DNA of 55,953 bases from a bacterium (GCA_030698385.1 JAUYLZ010000014.1:1-55953); one strand, 5' to 3'; numbered from the stretch's first letter, positions 26,753 through 36,312 are shown. The notes: generated by a model not told the origin, from the letters alone. Made by a program: numbers and translations.

Positions 26753-27028
26753 TTATTTTTTTAACGGCTCGCATAAATCATGAAGTTTCACTTTATCTCC
26801 CACCAAAGAATGCTCAATGGCCGCCGGCGCGCCATCATAGCCGAGAATTTCAATCTTATTTTTTTCAAACTCGCGCAGATAAATGCCATTGCCGCAACCA
26901 ATATCAATGATAGAACCTGGTGTGAAATGTTTAATTAAAATTGCCGCTACCGCCTGAGCGGAGGGCCCTTCCAGTTCCAAGGTGTTGGCAAAAAAACGTT
27001 GGTCGTAAATGTGTGTTTCAACTGACAT
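26753..27028 (-). pseudogene. Truncated class I methyltransferase, N-terminal part only
   Basis: The 91 residues hold SAM motif I (SIIDIGCGNGIYLREFE) and the end of strand 2 (ILGYDGAP), then stop at the D-L-C-E-P-L point, just before the strand that would carry the F-D-x-V motif of family members. The stop follows an A7 run, and all three frames close soon after it, so a simple frameshift does not restore a longer protein. It may still be translated, since its start lies four bases after the PHP gene stop. Confidence 0.6.
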
Positions 27029-27032
27029 ATAT

Positions 27033-27893
27033 TTATCCGATTATTTCCTGCACGCCGGGCAGCAGTTTTGAATCAACCGCGAAATAATCCCAGGAGCTTT
27101 TTATCCGGTACCATTTGGCTTCTTCAAAACGATGAAAATCACTGCCGCCCGTCATGATTAATTTGTGCTGACCGGTTATAGCTTGCAAATAACTAATGGC
27201 ATCCCAACTGTGATGCGGTGTCAGAACCTCAAGACCATCTAAGCCAACTTTTTTTAATAACTCAACAGTTTGTTCTTTTATCCAGCGGAACTTGCAGGGA
27301 TGGGCCAAAACCAGCTGGCCGCCGACTTTTTTTCTGATTTTTAAAATTCTTTTGATATCAGTATAACTCTCGCGCATCATAGTTTTGTCCGGATTACGAA
27401 AATAATAACTGATTATTTCGCGTTCAATAATATTTTTCTTGCCGAGCTCACGCTGGATTCTCTGTTTATTTAACTCATAAAAACTATCAATGATATGATT
27501 GATAGGAATATAGTGGTTATGCCGATCAAGAATGACATTCACATCCGCTACATATTGCCTGCGAACTAATCTTTCCAGCGCGTGCCGAACATTAACGCGC
27601 CGGCGATTCTGCGACTCGCGCAGGAGTTCATGTATTTCTGGGTCTTCAATGTCAAAATTGTACCATAATAAATTCAAACGATAATTTTTCATTTTGACAT
27701 ACATCTCCATGCCCGGTATGACTTTTATTTTGTGCTGTTTGCAAGCCCGGCGAAACTCTTCTTGCCCGCTGACAGTATTGTGGTCGGTTAGACTGGCCGC
27801 CTTCACTCCGCGTTTTTTGCAAAACAATGCCAAATCAGTCGGCGTCAGATAGCCGTCTGAATTGGTTGAATGCAGTTGTAGGTCAATTAACAT
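27033..27893 (-). CDS. PHP-domain phosphoesterase
   Basis: The metal-dependent phosphoesterase fold is shared with RNase AM/TrpH-type enzymes and histidinol phosphatase. Signatures: D-L-Q-L-H-S-T-N-S-D-G near the N-terminus, ASLTDHNTVSG, VIPGMEMYV, a His in LVLAHPCKF and GGSDFHRFEEAK near the end. The 286-residue length matches the COG0613 group, which includes 5'-3' exonucleases and nucleotide phosphatases. The substrate cannot be assigned. It is separate from the EndoQ-like PHP protein at 3787, which has a zinc finger. Confidence 0.85.
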   Translation of the reverse strand: MLIDLQLHSTNSDGYLTPTDLALFCKKRGVKAASLTDHNTVSGQEEFRRACKQHKIKVIPGMEMYVKMKNYRLNLLWYNFDIEDPEIHELLRESQNRRRVNVRHALERLVRRQYVADVNVILDRHNHYIPINHIIDSFYELNKQRIQRELGKKNIIEREIISYYFRNPDKTMMRESYTDIKRILKIRKKVGGQLVLAHPCKFRWIKEQTVELLKKVGLDGLEVLTPHHSWDAISYLQAITGQHKLIMTGGSDFHRFEEAKWYRIKSSWDYFAVDSKLLPGVQEIIG

Positions 27894-27948
27894 AAATGTG
27901 GATTAAAATTTATTTACTAAAAATATTTATTTTCTATGCTCATACATG

Positions 27949-30900
27949 TTAAAATGTCACTTTAATACCGCCATTTTTTTCTTTAATAATCTCCGCTTTA
28001 TTATTACTTACCTTGTTCGAGAAATACTCCCGCAACGCCGATTCAACAAATGCTTGTTCGGCAACCTCCGGTTTGAGTAGCAGTCCGTCAATGTCTTTAC
28101 TTTTCTTAATGCGCCGGCTTTTAAGGTAATCGGTAAAAATCTGCTGTTTTTCCGCCGCGCTCAAATCATCGCGCAGATGAATTTTTTCAAACTCAATATA
28201 ATCGTCTTCTCCTTCTTCTTTTAAGTAATCAGCGGCGATAATATAGCCTTTGCAATCTGCTTTAGTACCAATGACGCAACTGTAGTTGTCCGGGAAATTC
28301 AGACCGCCGTCGCCATCGTCTTCGCCTTTGCCAATTTTTTCTAACACTGTTTCAATAATCTGATACTCATCTTTGTTGATCACAAACTGCTTGACATGCG
28401 AGGTGTTGAGCATATCTATCTGCAGACCGAAATATCTCTCTCCTTTAGCTTCCTCTTTCTGTGGATCATGATAGACATAGTTCGCGTTATGACTGTGCCA
28501 GTCCGAATACTCCATGTCGCCGTAGAGCGGGTCGGCGTCCACCGGTTTTAATTCACAGCTGCCGGTAACCGTGCCGCCGTCATCATTGTAGGAGGTGCCA
28601 ATAACAATTTTTTTGTCCGGAAAACGTTTTTTTAACTCTTCGTACGCCTGCGCGATAATGGGGCGATACTTTACGGCGCGGTTGGCTATCTCAATATTAT
28701 CAATAGCAATTTCATCGGCATCTGTGATAGTAAATACTTTTTTAACTTGCTTTTCCTCCTCTTGTTCTTTGTCTATTTTATTTTTAGACTTTTTCTCTTT
28801 TTTATCTGCCGCCACCAGCACCGATTGCGCCACCAAGTCCTCACTGCCGTCTTCATCAACAATGGAAACAATGAAATACGCCATGTCTTCACGCAACGCG
28901 TACTCTTTGTTCTTTGATGAAGTGAGCGGCATACAGCAGTTGGTCTTGTCCCCGCAGACCCAGCCGCGCGGGTCGGATTTTTTAGCAACCTCGGCTTTGA
29001 GCATGCGTCCCATATCCGCGTAACCGTACTGCTTAAGAATATCCCGAATAAGCTCTTGATCCGTCTCTTCAACCTCTAACTGTCCATTTAGATAGGACAA
29101 AAATGCATCAGCGTTATTGGCAATCAGACCTTTTTTCTTCAAATCATCATTTTGCGTAACATATTTATTTTGTTTCAACACCTTATCCAGCGCTTTTTTA
29201 ATGTTAGCGCTTTCTGACCGCCGCTTGCGGTTGTTGTAACCCAAATACACCATGAGCGCCGCCAGTTCCAGTTCGCGGTTGGCAAACGCACCCATTATCT
29301 TATCCGTGGTGATATTATTCGTTTTTTCTGTCTGCGCCGCGCGGAAAGTGGCTGATTTTTCTTCCCGCGTCAGCTCGACGCCGCTTTTCTCCCGTTGCAA
29401 CTCCTCCCGTTTTTGTTCGGTTAGGCGCGTCAGCTCCGCTTCATACTTTTGGTAGTCGCCGATAACCGTCTGCGCCCGCTCAATGGCGGCGGTGAACGGC
29501 ACGAGATCAATACTGTCAAAAACTTTCTCACCCTTTTGAGAAAAAGTTAAACACGTTTGCAGTAGTACTGCCCGCGCCTCATCATCCTCTACACATTCCC
29601 GCACCGCTTCGGCTAACGCCCGCTGTTTCGCTTCATCAAGACGCAATAGCGCGTTATCCATACTCTGCGGCTTAACGCCTTCAATTTTTTTGCCCTCGCC
29701 GGTTTTGAGCAGGGTGGTTGTCTCCAGCGCTTTTTTGTAGTCGGCGGCGTAACGGTCTTTTTTTTCCGGTTCCGCCTTGGTCTGACGGTTCTTTTTTTCC
29801 AGCAGTTCTGTTTTTACCTCCTTATCTAATGCCGTTAATATATCTATGAGCTTGCGCATGGTTTCTTTTTTTTCAAACAACTCCACGTACTGCAGAGTCT
29901 GGCTATTGAGAGCGTGGATGCCGACCGCCGTGTAGGTAAGCTTGTTTAGAGGGTCAAAGGGCATCTCCACCGCGAACGGTTTGATAATTTGCCGCTTGTC
30001 AATGTTGTCTTTGCCTTCAATGATATTAATGAGGCGGTCGGCAAATTCGGCGTGATCCATATTATCCTCCTCGTCTTCATCATCGTTATGTTCATCGTCA
30101 TACTCGTCCTCGCGTTCGCCAATCTCCTCCTCATTCGCTTCACCGCGGTACTCCGCCAGTTCTAGTTGAGACAGCGGCCGTCCGTCAATGAATACCCATG
30201 TTTCTTCTCTAGAAACGTCATCTTGTTTCCTGCCTTGTTCTTTGTCGCGCGGCAGTTGTGTGTTATAACGGTCAATCATCTGGCGAATAAACGGCACATC
30301 AACGCCCGGCGCCTGAATGAGCGTCGTTACCGCCTCCTTAAACTCATCACTGGCCTGCTCGGGCACGGCGATGTGGTGTTTTTGCATCATGGCCTCGCGC
30401 TCAAACTCGGCAAAATTTTTAAACGGCGACTCCTCGTTCTCGTGTTTGTTTATATAGATGTCAACATTAAAAGAGCCAAGCAGCTCGTTAAGCTGCTTAA
30501 AATCCGTCTGGCTATTCAATAGAGGCAGCACCAACCGGCCAACTTTTTCCTGTTTGTCCTCGGGCAGCGCGGTGATGCGCTCCATGAAAAGCAGGTTGTC
30601 GTGGACGTTCTGCCAGAATTGCGGGTGGGTGAGCAGGAGTTGTTTAACTTTTTTCTCGCCGAGGAATTTTTGGAGGGTTTCGTAGCTTTGGCGCAACTGG
30701 TCGTCAGCATTTATCTCTTGTTCTACGGCTTGGGCGTATATTCTGTCGCGTTGGGCTGTATCTACAAGTCCGGGAACTTCTAAAATTACCTGCACCGCCT
30801 GAAGATATGTTTTTTCCTCTTCACACTTATCCAGTACCTCCTGAATTTTCTCCCGCATGAAAGCGTTAGGGATGTTAAACTTAGATTTAATTTCAATCGC

Positions 30901-32490
30901 AAGCTTAATATTTTTTTCAATATCATTACCTACTATTTGTAATACGAACCCAATACCTTCCAGGGCGGCGGCTTGTATATCGGGACTATTTATGACTTCA
31001 TCTGGAATGTTACACTGTTCTTTAATCGCTAACGCGCTGTCAATATAGCCACTGCTCAAACACTGCATTACCGCTGTTTTGGTGGTGGCCAGCACCTCTT
31101 CCTCGGATATGTTAAGCTCGTCTGCCATCTTCTTTACCTTATCTAAGTCAACTGATTTATTCCGAAATGCGTCCTCGTACAAGTTGTTACTTAATACTTT
31201 GTGTGTGGCTTCACGAAATAAGTGCTCCGGCACACGCAAACCCTCTTTAGCGTTAACTGCAGATTTAAATTTACCTTCCTTTAAATATTGCTCTATAACA
31301 CGGTTAATGACTAATTGCACTGGCTGACTTAATTTTTCATAATTCATCACTCCTACCTGTTCCATCATTGTTACTGCGAAAGCTTCATTCACGTTGTTTA
31401 ATACTTCTTGAAAAATATCATCTTCATCCAACGAAATACCCTGCGCCCGTGCAAATGCCGCCCGTTGTCGCGCATACTTTGGGCTAGCATTACGGCACTC
31501 TGTAACTATTTGTTTATGAAGCAACTGTTGTATGCGCTCGATATTTACTGTCATGTTTATTTCGTGCATAAAATTCATAACGGACGTTACTTCTTGAAGA
31601 TTATAATCTTCGTTGATAGTTGATTGCAGCAAGTTTTCTATACCCTGTTCCGCCAGTACTGTCCACTCTTGAGAAACCGCTAAATCAATATTGTGTGTCC
31701 GTATCAGCTGCCTTGCGTGGTCAAAAAACCCCCTGCAATAACCTCCAGGTTGTAATATTAGCAGTGCTTTATGAACGAGTGCGGGGAGTTGCTCTGGCAG
31801 ACGGAAATCTGCTTCAGAAATACCGAATACCTCTTGCAGTTCATTGATACAAGTCGCTGGGTTTTCGTTCCATGGGTGCTGGGGCTGATACAAATCATCT
31901 GCTAGTAGAGTGTTAACAACCTTAATCGCAACACTTCGCACACGCTCCGCTGGCATTTGAAACATTTTAATTAATGCCTGTGCACTCTCTATTCCCTGCT
32001 TTCTGGGTAATAAATGTAACAGCTCTTTCTCTGCCGCAGTCTGCATCTCAGGCGATTGCAAACAGTTGTCAGGCAAATGAACCAGTGTTATCAACTTCCT
32101 AACTTTTTGTAAATCGTAAAGTTTATGGGGTATAACTTCTTTTACTGCTTCAATGACCTCGGCGTTTTGCAGAATACTATCCGGTGATAACTCAAGGCCA
32201 CTAAGAATACGCTCAACGTTATTACCCTCACGTTGTTCAATGTCCAACAATACAGCGTGAATTGCGGCGTTTGCAATAGCTTCTCTCTCATATTTTTCCC
32301 TTTCGCCAGCCACCCGGTTACTCCAATTATCTATTCTATCTGGTAAGTCAAGACTGTCGGTATAACCTACACCAGCGTAGTGCGAATCAAATGATTTAAC
32401 GAGTCGGGCTGTTTCTTTTTCAATTTTTTTATCTTGTTCATCTCGCTCTTCCTCCTGATTTACATTTTCTACGTTAAATTTTTCCGGCAT
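27949..32490 (-). CDS. Giant cytosolic protein: helical solenoid, coiled coil, Cys-Cys GNAT-like region
   Basis: 1513 residues, no signal peptide or membrane segment. Residues about 60-640 are repeated helical pairs of a solenoid type, for example SALAIKEQCNIPDEVINSPD followed by a similar IKLAIEIKSKFNIP unit. A very acidic stretch (about 790-820) and a charged coiled-coil part (about 900-1090) follow. The C-terminal 350 residues contain GDKTNCCMPL (Cys 1185-1186), DNIEIANRAVKYRPI (from 1264), KIVIGTSYNDDGG (about 1295) and a His-rich W-H-S-H-N segment (H1332). The G-D-x-T-x-C-C, D-N-I-E and I-G-T-x-Y-x-D trio resembles, from memory, a GNAT-related domain of phage and large bacterial proteins; treat that as a hypothesis. 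The function is unknown. It is co-directional with the PHP and methyltransferase genes. Confidence 0.8.
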   Translation of the reverse strand: MPEKFNVENVNQEEERDEQDKKIEKETARLVKSFDSHYAGVGYTDSLDLPDRIDNWSNRVAGEREKYEREAIANAAIHAVLLDIEQREGNNVERILSGLELSPDSILQNAEVIEAVKEVIPHKLYDLQKVRKLITLVHLPDNCLQSPEMQTAAEKELLHLLPRKQGIESAQALIKMFQMPAERVRSVAIKVVNTLLADDLYQPQHPWNENPATCINELQEVFGISEADFRLPEQLPALVHKALLILQPGGYCRGFFDHARQLIRTHNIDLAVSQEWTVLAEQGIENLLQSTINEDYNLQEVTSVMNFMHEINMTVNIERIQQLLHKQIVTECRNASPKYARQRAAFARAQGISLDEDDIFQEVLNNVNEAFAVTMMEQVGVMNYEKLSQPVQLVINRVIEQYLKEGKFKSAVNAKEGLRVPEHLFREATHKVLSNNLYEDAFRNKSVDLDKVKKMADELNISEEEVLATTKTAVMQCLSSGYIDSALAIKEQCNIPDEVINSPDIQAAALEGIGFVLQIVGNDIEKNIKLAIEIKSKFNIPNAFMREKIQEVLDKCEEEKTYLQAVQVILEVPGLVDTAQRDRIYAQAVEQEINADDQLRQSYETLQKFLGEKKVKQLLLTHPQFWQNVHDNLLFMERITALPEDKQEKVGRLVLPLLNSQTDFKQLNELLGSFNVDIYINKHENEESPFKNFAEFEREAMMQKHHIAVPEQASDEFKEAVTTLIQAPGVDVPFIRQMIDRYNTQLPRDKEQGRKQDDVSREETWVFIDGRPLSQLELAEYRGEANEEEIGEREDEYDDEHNDDEDEEDNMDHAEFADRLINIIEGKDNIDKRQIIKPFAVEMPFDPLNKLTYTAVGIHALNSQTLQYVELFEKKETMRKLIDILTALDKEVKTELLEKKNRQTKAEPEKKDRYAADYKKALETTTLLKTGEGKKIEGVKPQSMDNALLRLDEAKQRALAEAVRECVEDDEARAVLLQTCLTFSQKGEKVFDSIDLVPFTAAIERAQTVIGDYQKYEAELTRLTEQKREELQREKSGVELTREEKSATFRAAQTEKTNNITTDKIMGAFANRELELAALMVYLGYNNRKRRSESANIKKALDKVLKQNKYVTQNDDLKKKGLIANNADAFLSYLNGQLEVEETDQELIRDILKQYGYADMGRMLKAEVAKKSDPRGWVCGDKTNCCMPLTSSKNKEYALREDMAYFIVSIVDEDGSEDLVAQSVLVAADKKEKKSKNKIDKEQEEEKQVKKVFTITDADEIAIDNIEIANRAVKYRPIIAQAYEELKKRFPDKKIVIGTSYNDDGGTVTGSCELKPVDADPLYGDMEYSDWHSHNANYVYHDPQKEEAKGERYFGLQIDMLNTSHVKQFVINKDEYQIIETVLEKIGKGEDDGDGGLNFPDNYSCVIGTKADCKGYIIAADYLKEEGEDDYIEFEKIHLRDDLSAAEKQQIFTDYLKSRRIKKSKDIDGLLLKPEVAEQAFVESALREYFSNKVSNNKAEIIKEKNGGIKVTF

Positions 32491-32503
32491 ATTTTTTAAA
32501 AAA

Positions 32504-33856
32504 TTATGTTGTTAAATCCTCCTTGTTTAAACTTATTCCCATTATTAACCAAAATAAATATCCGCCAAACGCTAAACTCCACAGCCAATGGTCAAAAAAC
32601 ATTATGGTAATTACCGCAAAAAGTATGGCTATCTTTCCAAAACCGCGCCGTTGGTACGCCAACCTAAGCAAATACAAAATCAGCGCGGTAAAAAACCCTA
32701 AACCAAAAACGCCAATTTCAGCAATTACTAATAAAAATACATTATGCACCGGCTGATAATAATAAGCGCTTCTTTGTTCGTCAACTCTGTCATAAACGGC
32801 CCGGCCATAATTGCCAATGCCGACCCCAAAAAACAAATTGTTTTTGATCAGCGTCTCGGCGTCTTGTGCGTATACCAATCTTTCAAATACCGAGACTTTT
32901 TCCAGGCGCTCATTATTCATGCCAAATCTGCTCTGTACTTGCCCCCACTGCGCGTAGGCAAACAGCGCGCCAACCACAGTTATAATTATGAAAAATTTCG
33001 CCAAATTAAAAAAACCAACCCAGCGATATTTATTGACCACTGTCGGCGCCAAAAAAATAAGTCCGACTAAGAACGCCAACCAAGCGCCGCGTGAATAGGT
33101 CAAAAGCAATCCGACAAAACTAATTGTAAATATAAATAATACTAAAAGTATCTGCCACCGGTATCTTTTGCTTTCTTCGTCATCTTCTGATTTTTCCAAC
33201 TTGTAAAAAAGCTTCAAGTACAAAAGGATATTAATAAGCAAAGCGACCGCTAAAAATCCGCCCAGCATATTCGGATGCGGCAACGTGCCATACGCGCGCA
33301 ACCAGCGCTCATCGCCGACTTCGGTAACGGAAACTCCCAAATCGCCGGCAGACTGAGCGGCCATACCCAGCCACTTATTCGCGTACACGCTCTGTGTAAT
33401 ATATTGTTGCAACGCAAATATTGATTGAATCAAACCGGAAAAAATTACTGCATAATATAATCTTATTTTATCATGTTTAACCTGTGTTACTAAGAAAAAA
33501 AATCCAATCGCCAGCAAAAAACGCGCGTAGCCATAAACAGCCAGCCCCAAATCAACCGCGAAAAAAATTGAAATAAAAATTATCAATTCCAAGCCGCCGA
33601 TTAAAAGCCAGACCATCACTTTTTTTCTATTCAAATCGTTGCTTTCTAAATGCCTGATTTCTTTGCGGATAAAGTAATCCAAAAGCATGGCCATTATCAA
33701 AATGTCTGCCGCGTATAAACTCATGGTGCCATACTCCCAGTAGCCGCCATTGATATTGCCAAGCTTAATCATCCAGCGCGTCTGCAAAGGCAGTAAAAAT
33801 ACCAGTAAGTACAGACCGTAAGCCAACAGATTATTTTGTCTGGAAAAAACTTTCAT
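32504..33856 (-). CDS. O-antigen ligase family membrane protein
   Basis: 450 residues with about eleven hydrophobic segments and a Wzy_C core: TYSRGAWLAFLVGLIFL, a long outer loop with FFGVGIGNYGRAVYD, then PVHNVFLLVIAEIGVFGLG, where the P-V-H-N His is a family hallmark. Such proteins ligate or polymerise surface polysaccharide at the outer face of the membrane. The start shares one base with the stop of the upstream nucleotidyltransferase gene, so the two are coupled. The glycan is unknown. Confidence 0.9.
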   Translation of the reverse strand: MKVFSRQNNLLAYGLYLLVFLLPLQTRWMIKLGNINGGYWEYGTMSLYAADILIMAMLLDYFIRKEIRHLESNDLNRKKVMVWLLIGGLELIIFISIFFAVDLGLAVYGYARFLLAIGFFFLVTQVKHDKIRLYYAVIFSGLIQSIFALQQYITQSVYANKWLGMAAQSAGDLGVSVTEVGDERWLRAYGTLPHPNMLGGFLAVALLINILLYLKLFYKLEKSEDDEESKRYRWQILLVLFIFTISFVGLLLTYSRGAWLAFLVGLIFLAPTVVNKYRWVGFFNLAKFFIIITVVGALFAYAQWGQVQSRFGMNNERLEKVSVFERLVYAQDAETLIKNNLFFGVGIGNYGRAVYDRVDEQRSAYYYQPVHNVFLLVIAEIGVFGLGFFTALILYLLRLAYQRRGFGKIAILFAVITIMFFDHWLWSLAFGGYLFWLIMGISLNKEDLTT

Positions 33857-34842
33857 TAGTCGATTTTTAGTTTACCGAGCCACCAATCACGGTAATCTGC
33901 CCGGCGGTCATTGGTATGGAACTTAAGCGTCGTTTTATTTATCACAACCTCGCTAGTCACATTTGCTTTTTCTTTAATAGCCACGGGCATTTTTTTTTCC
34001 TGGATATTTTGCAATATCAGCTCAATAAAAGAAAAATTATTCAAGCTGGCCAAAATAGACTTTAGAGCATTCATCGCAGAGTTATTTTTTACTCGGCGAT
34101 ACCGGCCTGAAATACAGCGCTCAATGGACAAATTTTTTTTCAACCAACCGTTGGCAAAAATTAAATCCTGATAGTTACGAGCCCGGTCATAAACCGGATA
34201 AAGCTGCGCTATCCAATATTGAAAATAAATGTCATCGGTAAGCGTTAATTTCTGCAGATCCAAACCATCAGTACTGACAAAAAAATTCAGGCAGAACTTA
34301 TCCGCCCGGTCACTGCCCTGCGGACGCAGATGAAAAAGTTTTAGCAACAAGGCCGCGTAAAAACGAGCTGTCCAAATATGGCCGGGCGCGGTGATGATAA
34401 ACAGATCAATATCGCTTTCGGCGCGCGCGTTTTCATAGGCCAGCGAGTTGCTCACGGCGATCATCTCGATAAAAGGCAGTAAACTAAGCCACTTTATAAT
34501 CTTTCCGGCCCGGCGGTACTTCTGGGCGGAAATAACTTGCCGCCGTTTTCTAGTCTGAATTAAATTTTCTTTTCCTTTCAAAAAATAAAATCCGTCTTTG
34601 CGCTCAACTTTTTCTGAGTTATCCAAAGCGCTCCGCACGGCAAAAAAACTAACATCATCCCGCAGTGAGCCGCGCCAAAGGTATTTGTACACTTCCCAGC
34701 CAGTAAGCGGATATTCAAAAATATCAAAATAAGCAAGCGTCTGGTAGATAGCCTGATTGATATTATCATCCGCCTGATGCTGAAAATCCTTAGGCAATTC
34801 AAACACCATTTCGCGCAGAGTGGTAAAAGTTGAGACAAGCAT
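33856..34842 (-). CDS. Nucleotidyltransferase-fold protein
   Basis: 328 residues. A winged-helix-like N-terminal part (about 25-90: IYQTLAYFDIFEYPLTGWEV) precedes a pol-beta-type core, IAVSNSLAYENARAESDIDL, which keeps the S-x10-D-x-D pattern of nucleotidyltransferases, followed by F-I-I-T. The usual first Gly of the G-S motif is replaced by Asn. The C-terminus is helical and basic. Proteins of this layout occur next to O-antigen ligases in related genomes, which points to surface-polymer work, but the substrate is unknown. Confidence 0.75.
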   Translation of the reverse strand: MLVSTFTTLREMVFELPKDFQHQADDNINQAIYQTLAYFDIFEYPLTGWEVYKYLWRGSLRDDVSFFAVRSALDNSEKVERKDGFYFLKGKENLIQTRKRRQVISAQKYRRAGKIIKWLSLLPFIEMIAVSNSLAYENARAESDIDLFIITAPGHIWTARFYAALLLKLFHLRPQGSDRADKFCLNFFVSTDGLDLQKLTLTDDIYFQYWIAQLYPVYDRARNYQDLIFANGWLKKNLSIERCISGRYRRVKNNSAMNALKSILASLNNFSFIELILQNIQEKKMPVAIKEKANVTSEVVINKTTLKFHTNDRRADYRDWWLGKLKID

Positions 34843-34847
34843 GAGGT

Positions 34848-34930
34848 CTAATTTTAGATTTCAAATTTCAGATTGCAGATTTATAATTATTAATCAAAAT
34901 AAATCTAAAATCTAAAATCAACAATCTACC
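34848..34930. repeat. AT-rich imperfect inverted repeat
   Basis: The left arm contains TTTTAGATTT (34852-34861) and the right arm AAATCTAAAA (34901-34910) with further ATCTAAAATC copies. It is a low-complexity element in the gap between the rmuC and nucleotidyltransferase genes, similar in style to the one at 52356-52471. Confidence 0.5.
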
Positions 34931-34936
34931 ATTTAA

Positions 34937-36049
34937 TCACTCAATTTTTGGTTTATCCAGCGCCATCGGTTCAATCCGGCGCTTTCCCTCCACAATTTTA
35001 ACAACGTCTTTATCGATTTTTCCCAGTTCTTTGTAGGCGACATTATAAGTATTCACTGTTGTGCCAAGGTGACTGCCGAGCTTTTTCATGTACTCTTCGT
35101 AACTGGCGATATGCTTGCCCAAAAACTCCACCTCCTTGCGAATTTCTTTGGCGCTCTCTTCAATCTGCAGCGCGCGCAAACCCTGTAATACTGTCTGCAA
35201 GTAGGCATGAAAAGAAGTCGGCGAAACAATGATTACTTTTTTGTCTTTGAAAGCATACTCAATCAAATCCCGCGTATTCACCTTAATCGCGCCGACTTGA
35301 TTAATTAATAAGTCATAATAAATACCCTCCGCCGGAATAAACATAAAAGCAAAATCCATCGTGCCTTCGTTTGGTTTGATGTACTTGGCGGTTTCATCAA
35401 TGCGCTTTTTCAGATCCAGCTTAAACTCCCGCTCCAGTCCAATACGGACATTGGCGTCTTTTTCCTGCACGATGCGGTTATAGTTTTCCAGAGAAAACTT
35501 TGAGTCAATGGGAATGATTTTATCTTTAACAAAAACCACCGCGTCCACAATGTCGCCATCAGAAAAACTATACTGCATTTTGTAAGCGCTCGGCGGCAGA
35601 ACATTTTTTAAAACCAGCTCCAGCTGATACTCACCCAAAACCCCGCGATGCTTGGGGTTTTTTAAAACATCTTCCAGCGACTGCAACTGCTCGGCAAAAC
35701 CCATTACCTGCTTATTGGTTTCATCTAATTTCGTTAATTTTTCCGTCACGGCGGCAATTGCGTTTTGGCTCTGCACATGAATGTCGGCAATCATTTTTTG
35801 CGCCTGATTAGTTACTGAAGACATAATGCCGGTAGTCTTGCCAAACTGGTCTTGACTGAGTTTATTAGCCTCGGAGAGTTTGGTGTCCATAGTCTGAGTA
35901 ATTTGGCTGAGCTGCTGTTGCATCATCAGCATTGATTGATCATCTTTTTTGCCGCCGGCTAGTTCGGCAAACTTTTTTTGCATATACCAAAACAGCGCCG
36001 CAATCACGGCGAGCAAGATAACAATTAAAGTGATTAACAAAATTTCCAT
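34937..36049 (-). CDS. rmuC: DNA recombination protein RmuC
   Basis: Proposed nuclease-like protein limiting DNA inversions and repeat recombination. The N-terminal membrane segment (about 3-22) is followed by a long coiled coil (about 30-125) and the conserved RmuC domain: KNPKHRGVLGEYQLELVLKN, DAVVFVKDKIIPIDSKFSLE, FMFIPAEGIYYDLL and VIIVSPTSFHAYLQTVLQG. The 370-residue length fits. It is the first gene of a long - strand run and is divergent from uvrA. Confidence 0.93.
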   Translation of the reverse strand: MEILLITLIVILLAVIAALFWYMQKKFAELAGGKKDDQSMLMMQQQLSQITQTMDTKLSEANKLSQDQFGKTTGIMSSVTNQAQKMIADIHVQSQNAIAAVTEKLTKLDETNKQVMGFAEQLQSLEDVLKNPKHRGVLGEYQLELVLKNVLPPSAYKMQYSFSDGDIVDAVVFVKDKIIPIDSKFSLENYNRIVQEKDANVRIGLEREFKLDLKKRIDETAKYIKPNEGTMDFAFMFIPAEGIYYDLLINQVGAIKVNTRDLIEYAFKDKKVIIVSPTSFHAYLQTVLQGLRALQIEESAKEIRKEVEFLGKHIASYEEYMKKLGSHLGTTVNTYNVAYKELGKIDKDVVKIVEGKRRIEPMALDKPKIE

Positions 36050-36113
36050 AGTATTATTGTAACAACATTAATACAGACACACAACATTGACAAAACAGTA
36101 ATTAAATCTTGAA

Positions 36114-36225
36114 ATTAAAAACCCGATAACTGCGCGCAATTATCGGGTTTTAGAATCATACTAGAGGAGATCAAGAGCAATCCTTGACTTAACACAAAAT
36201 TATTATTTATATATTCGTAATTAAT
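36114..36225 (-). ncRNA. Candidate small RNA with CU-rich segment
   Basis: Between the divergent rmuC and uvrA genes lies a GC-rich hairpin (36118-36151) that works as a terminator on the - strand. Upstream of it, on the - strand, are a TCAAG...CTTGA hairpin (36171-36187) and an unpaired CTCCTC (36169-36164), an anti-Shine-Dalgarno-like stretch. A weak promoter (TTGGCA, 17 bases, ATTAAT) lies at about 36219-36247. On the + strand the same segment reads GAGGAG but no start codon follows. Confidence 0.3.
36118..36151 (-). terminator. Hairpin terminator between divergent rmuC and uvrA
   Basis: AAAACCCGATAA and TTATCGGGTTTT form a 12-bp stem. It cannot serve either flanking gene, since both run away from it, so it implies another short transcript. 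Confidence 0.65.
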
Positions 36226-36241
36226 TGGTAATTCGTAGGAG

Positions 36242-36270
36242 TTGCCAAAATGATAAAATTAATATATAAT
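36242..36270 (+). promoter_or_regulatory. Promoter of uvrA
   Basis: TTGCCA (36242-36247), 17 bases, TATAAT (36265-36270), leader of about 36 nt. A second, weaker set, TTGACT (36184-36189) with TATATA at 18 bases, lies upstream. No LexA-type operator is visible. Confidence 0.6.
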
Positions 36271-36312
36271 AAACATCGTTATAAAAAGTCGTAAATATTA
36301 CATCAAAAGAAT

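Noticed and set aside
26753..27028. Frameshift joining the truncated methyltransferase to the next one
   Set aside because: All frames close soon after the A7 run, and the next gene has its own complete motif I, so it is a separate protein.
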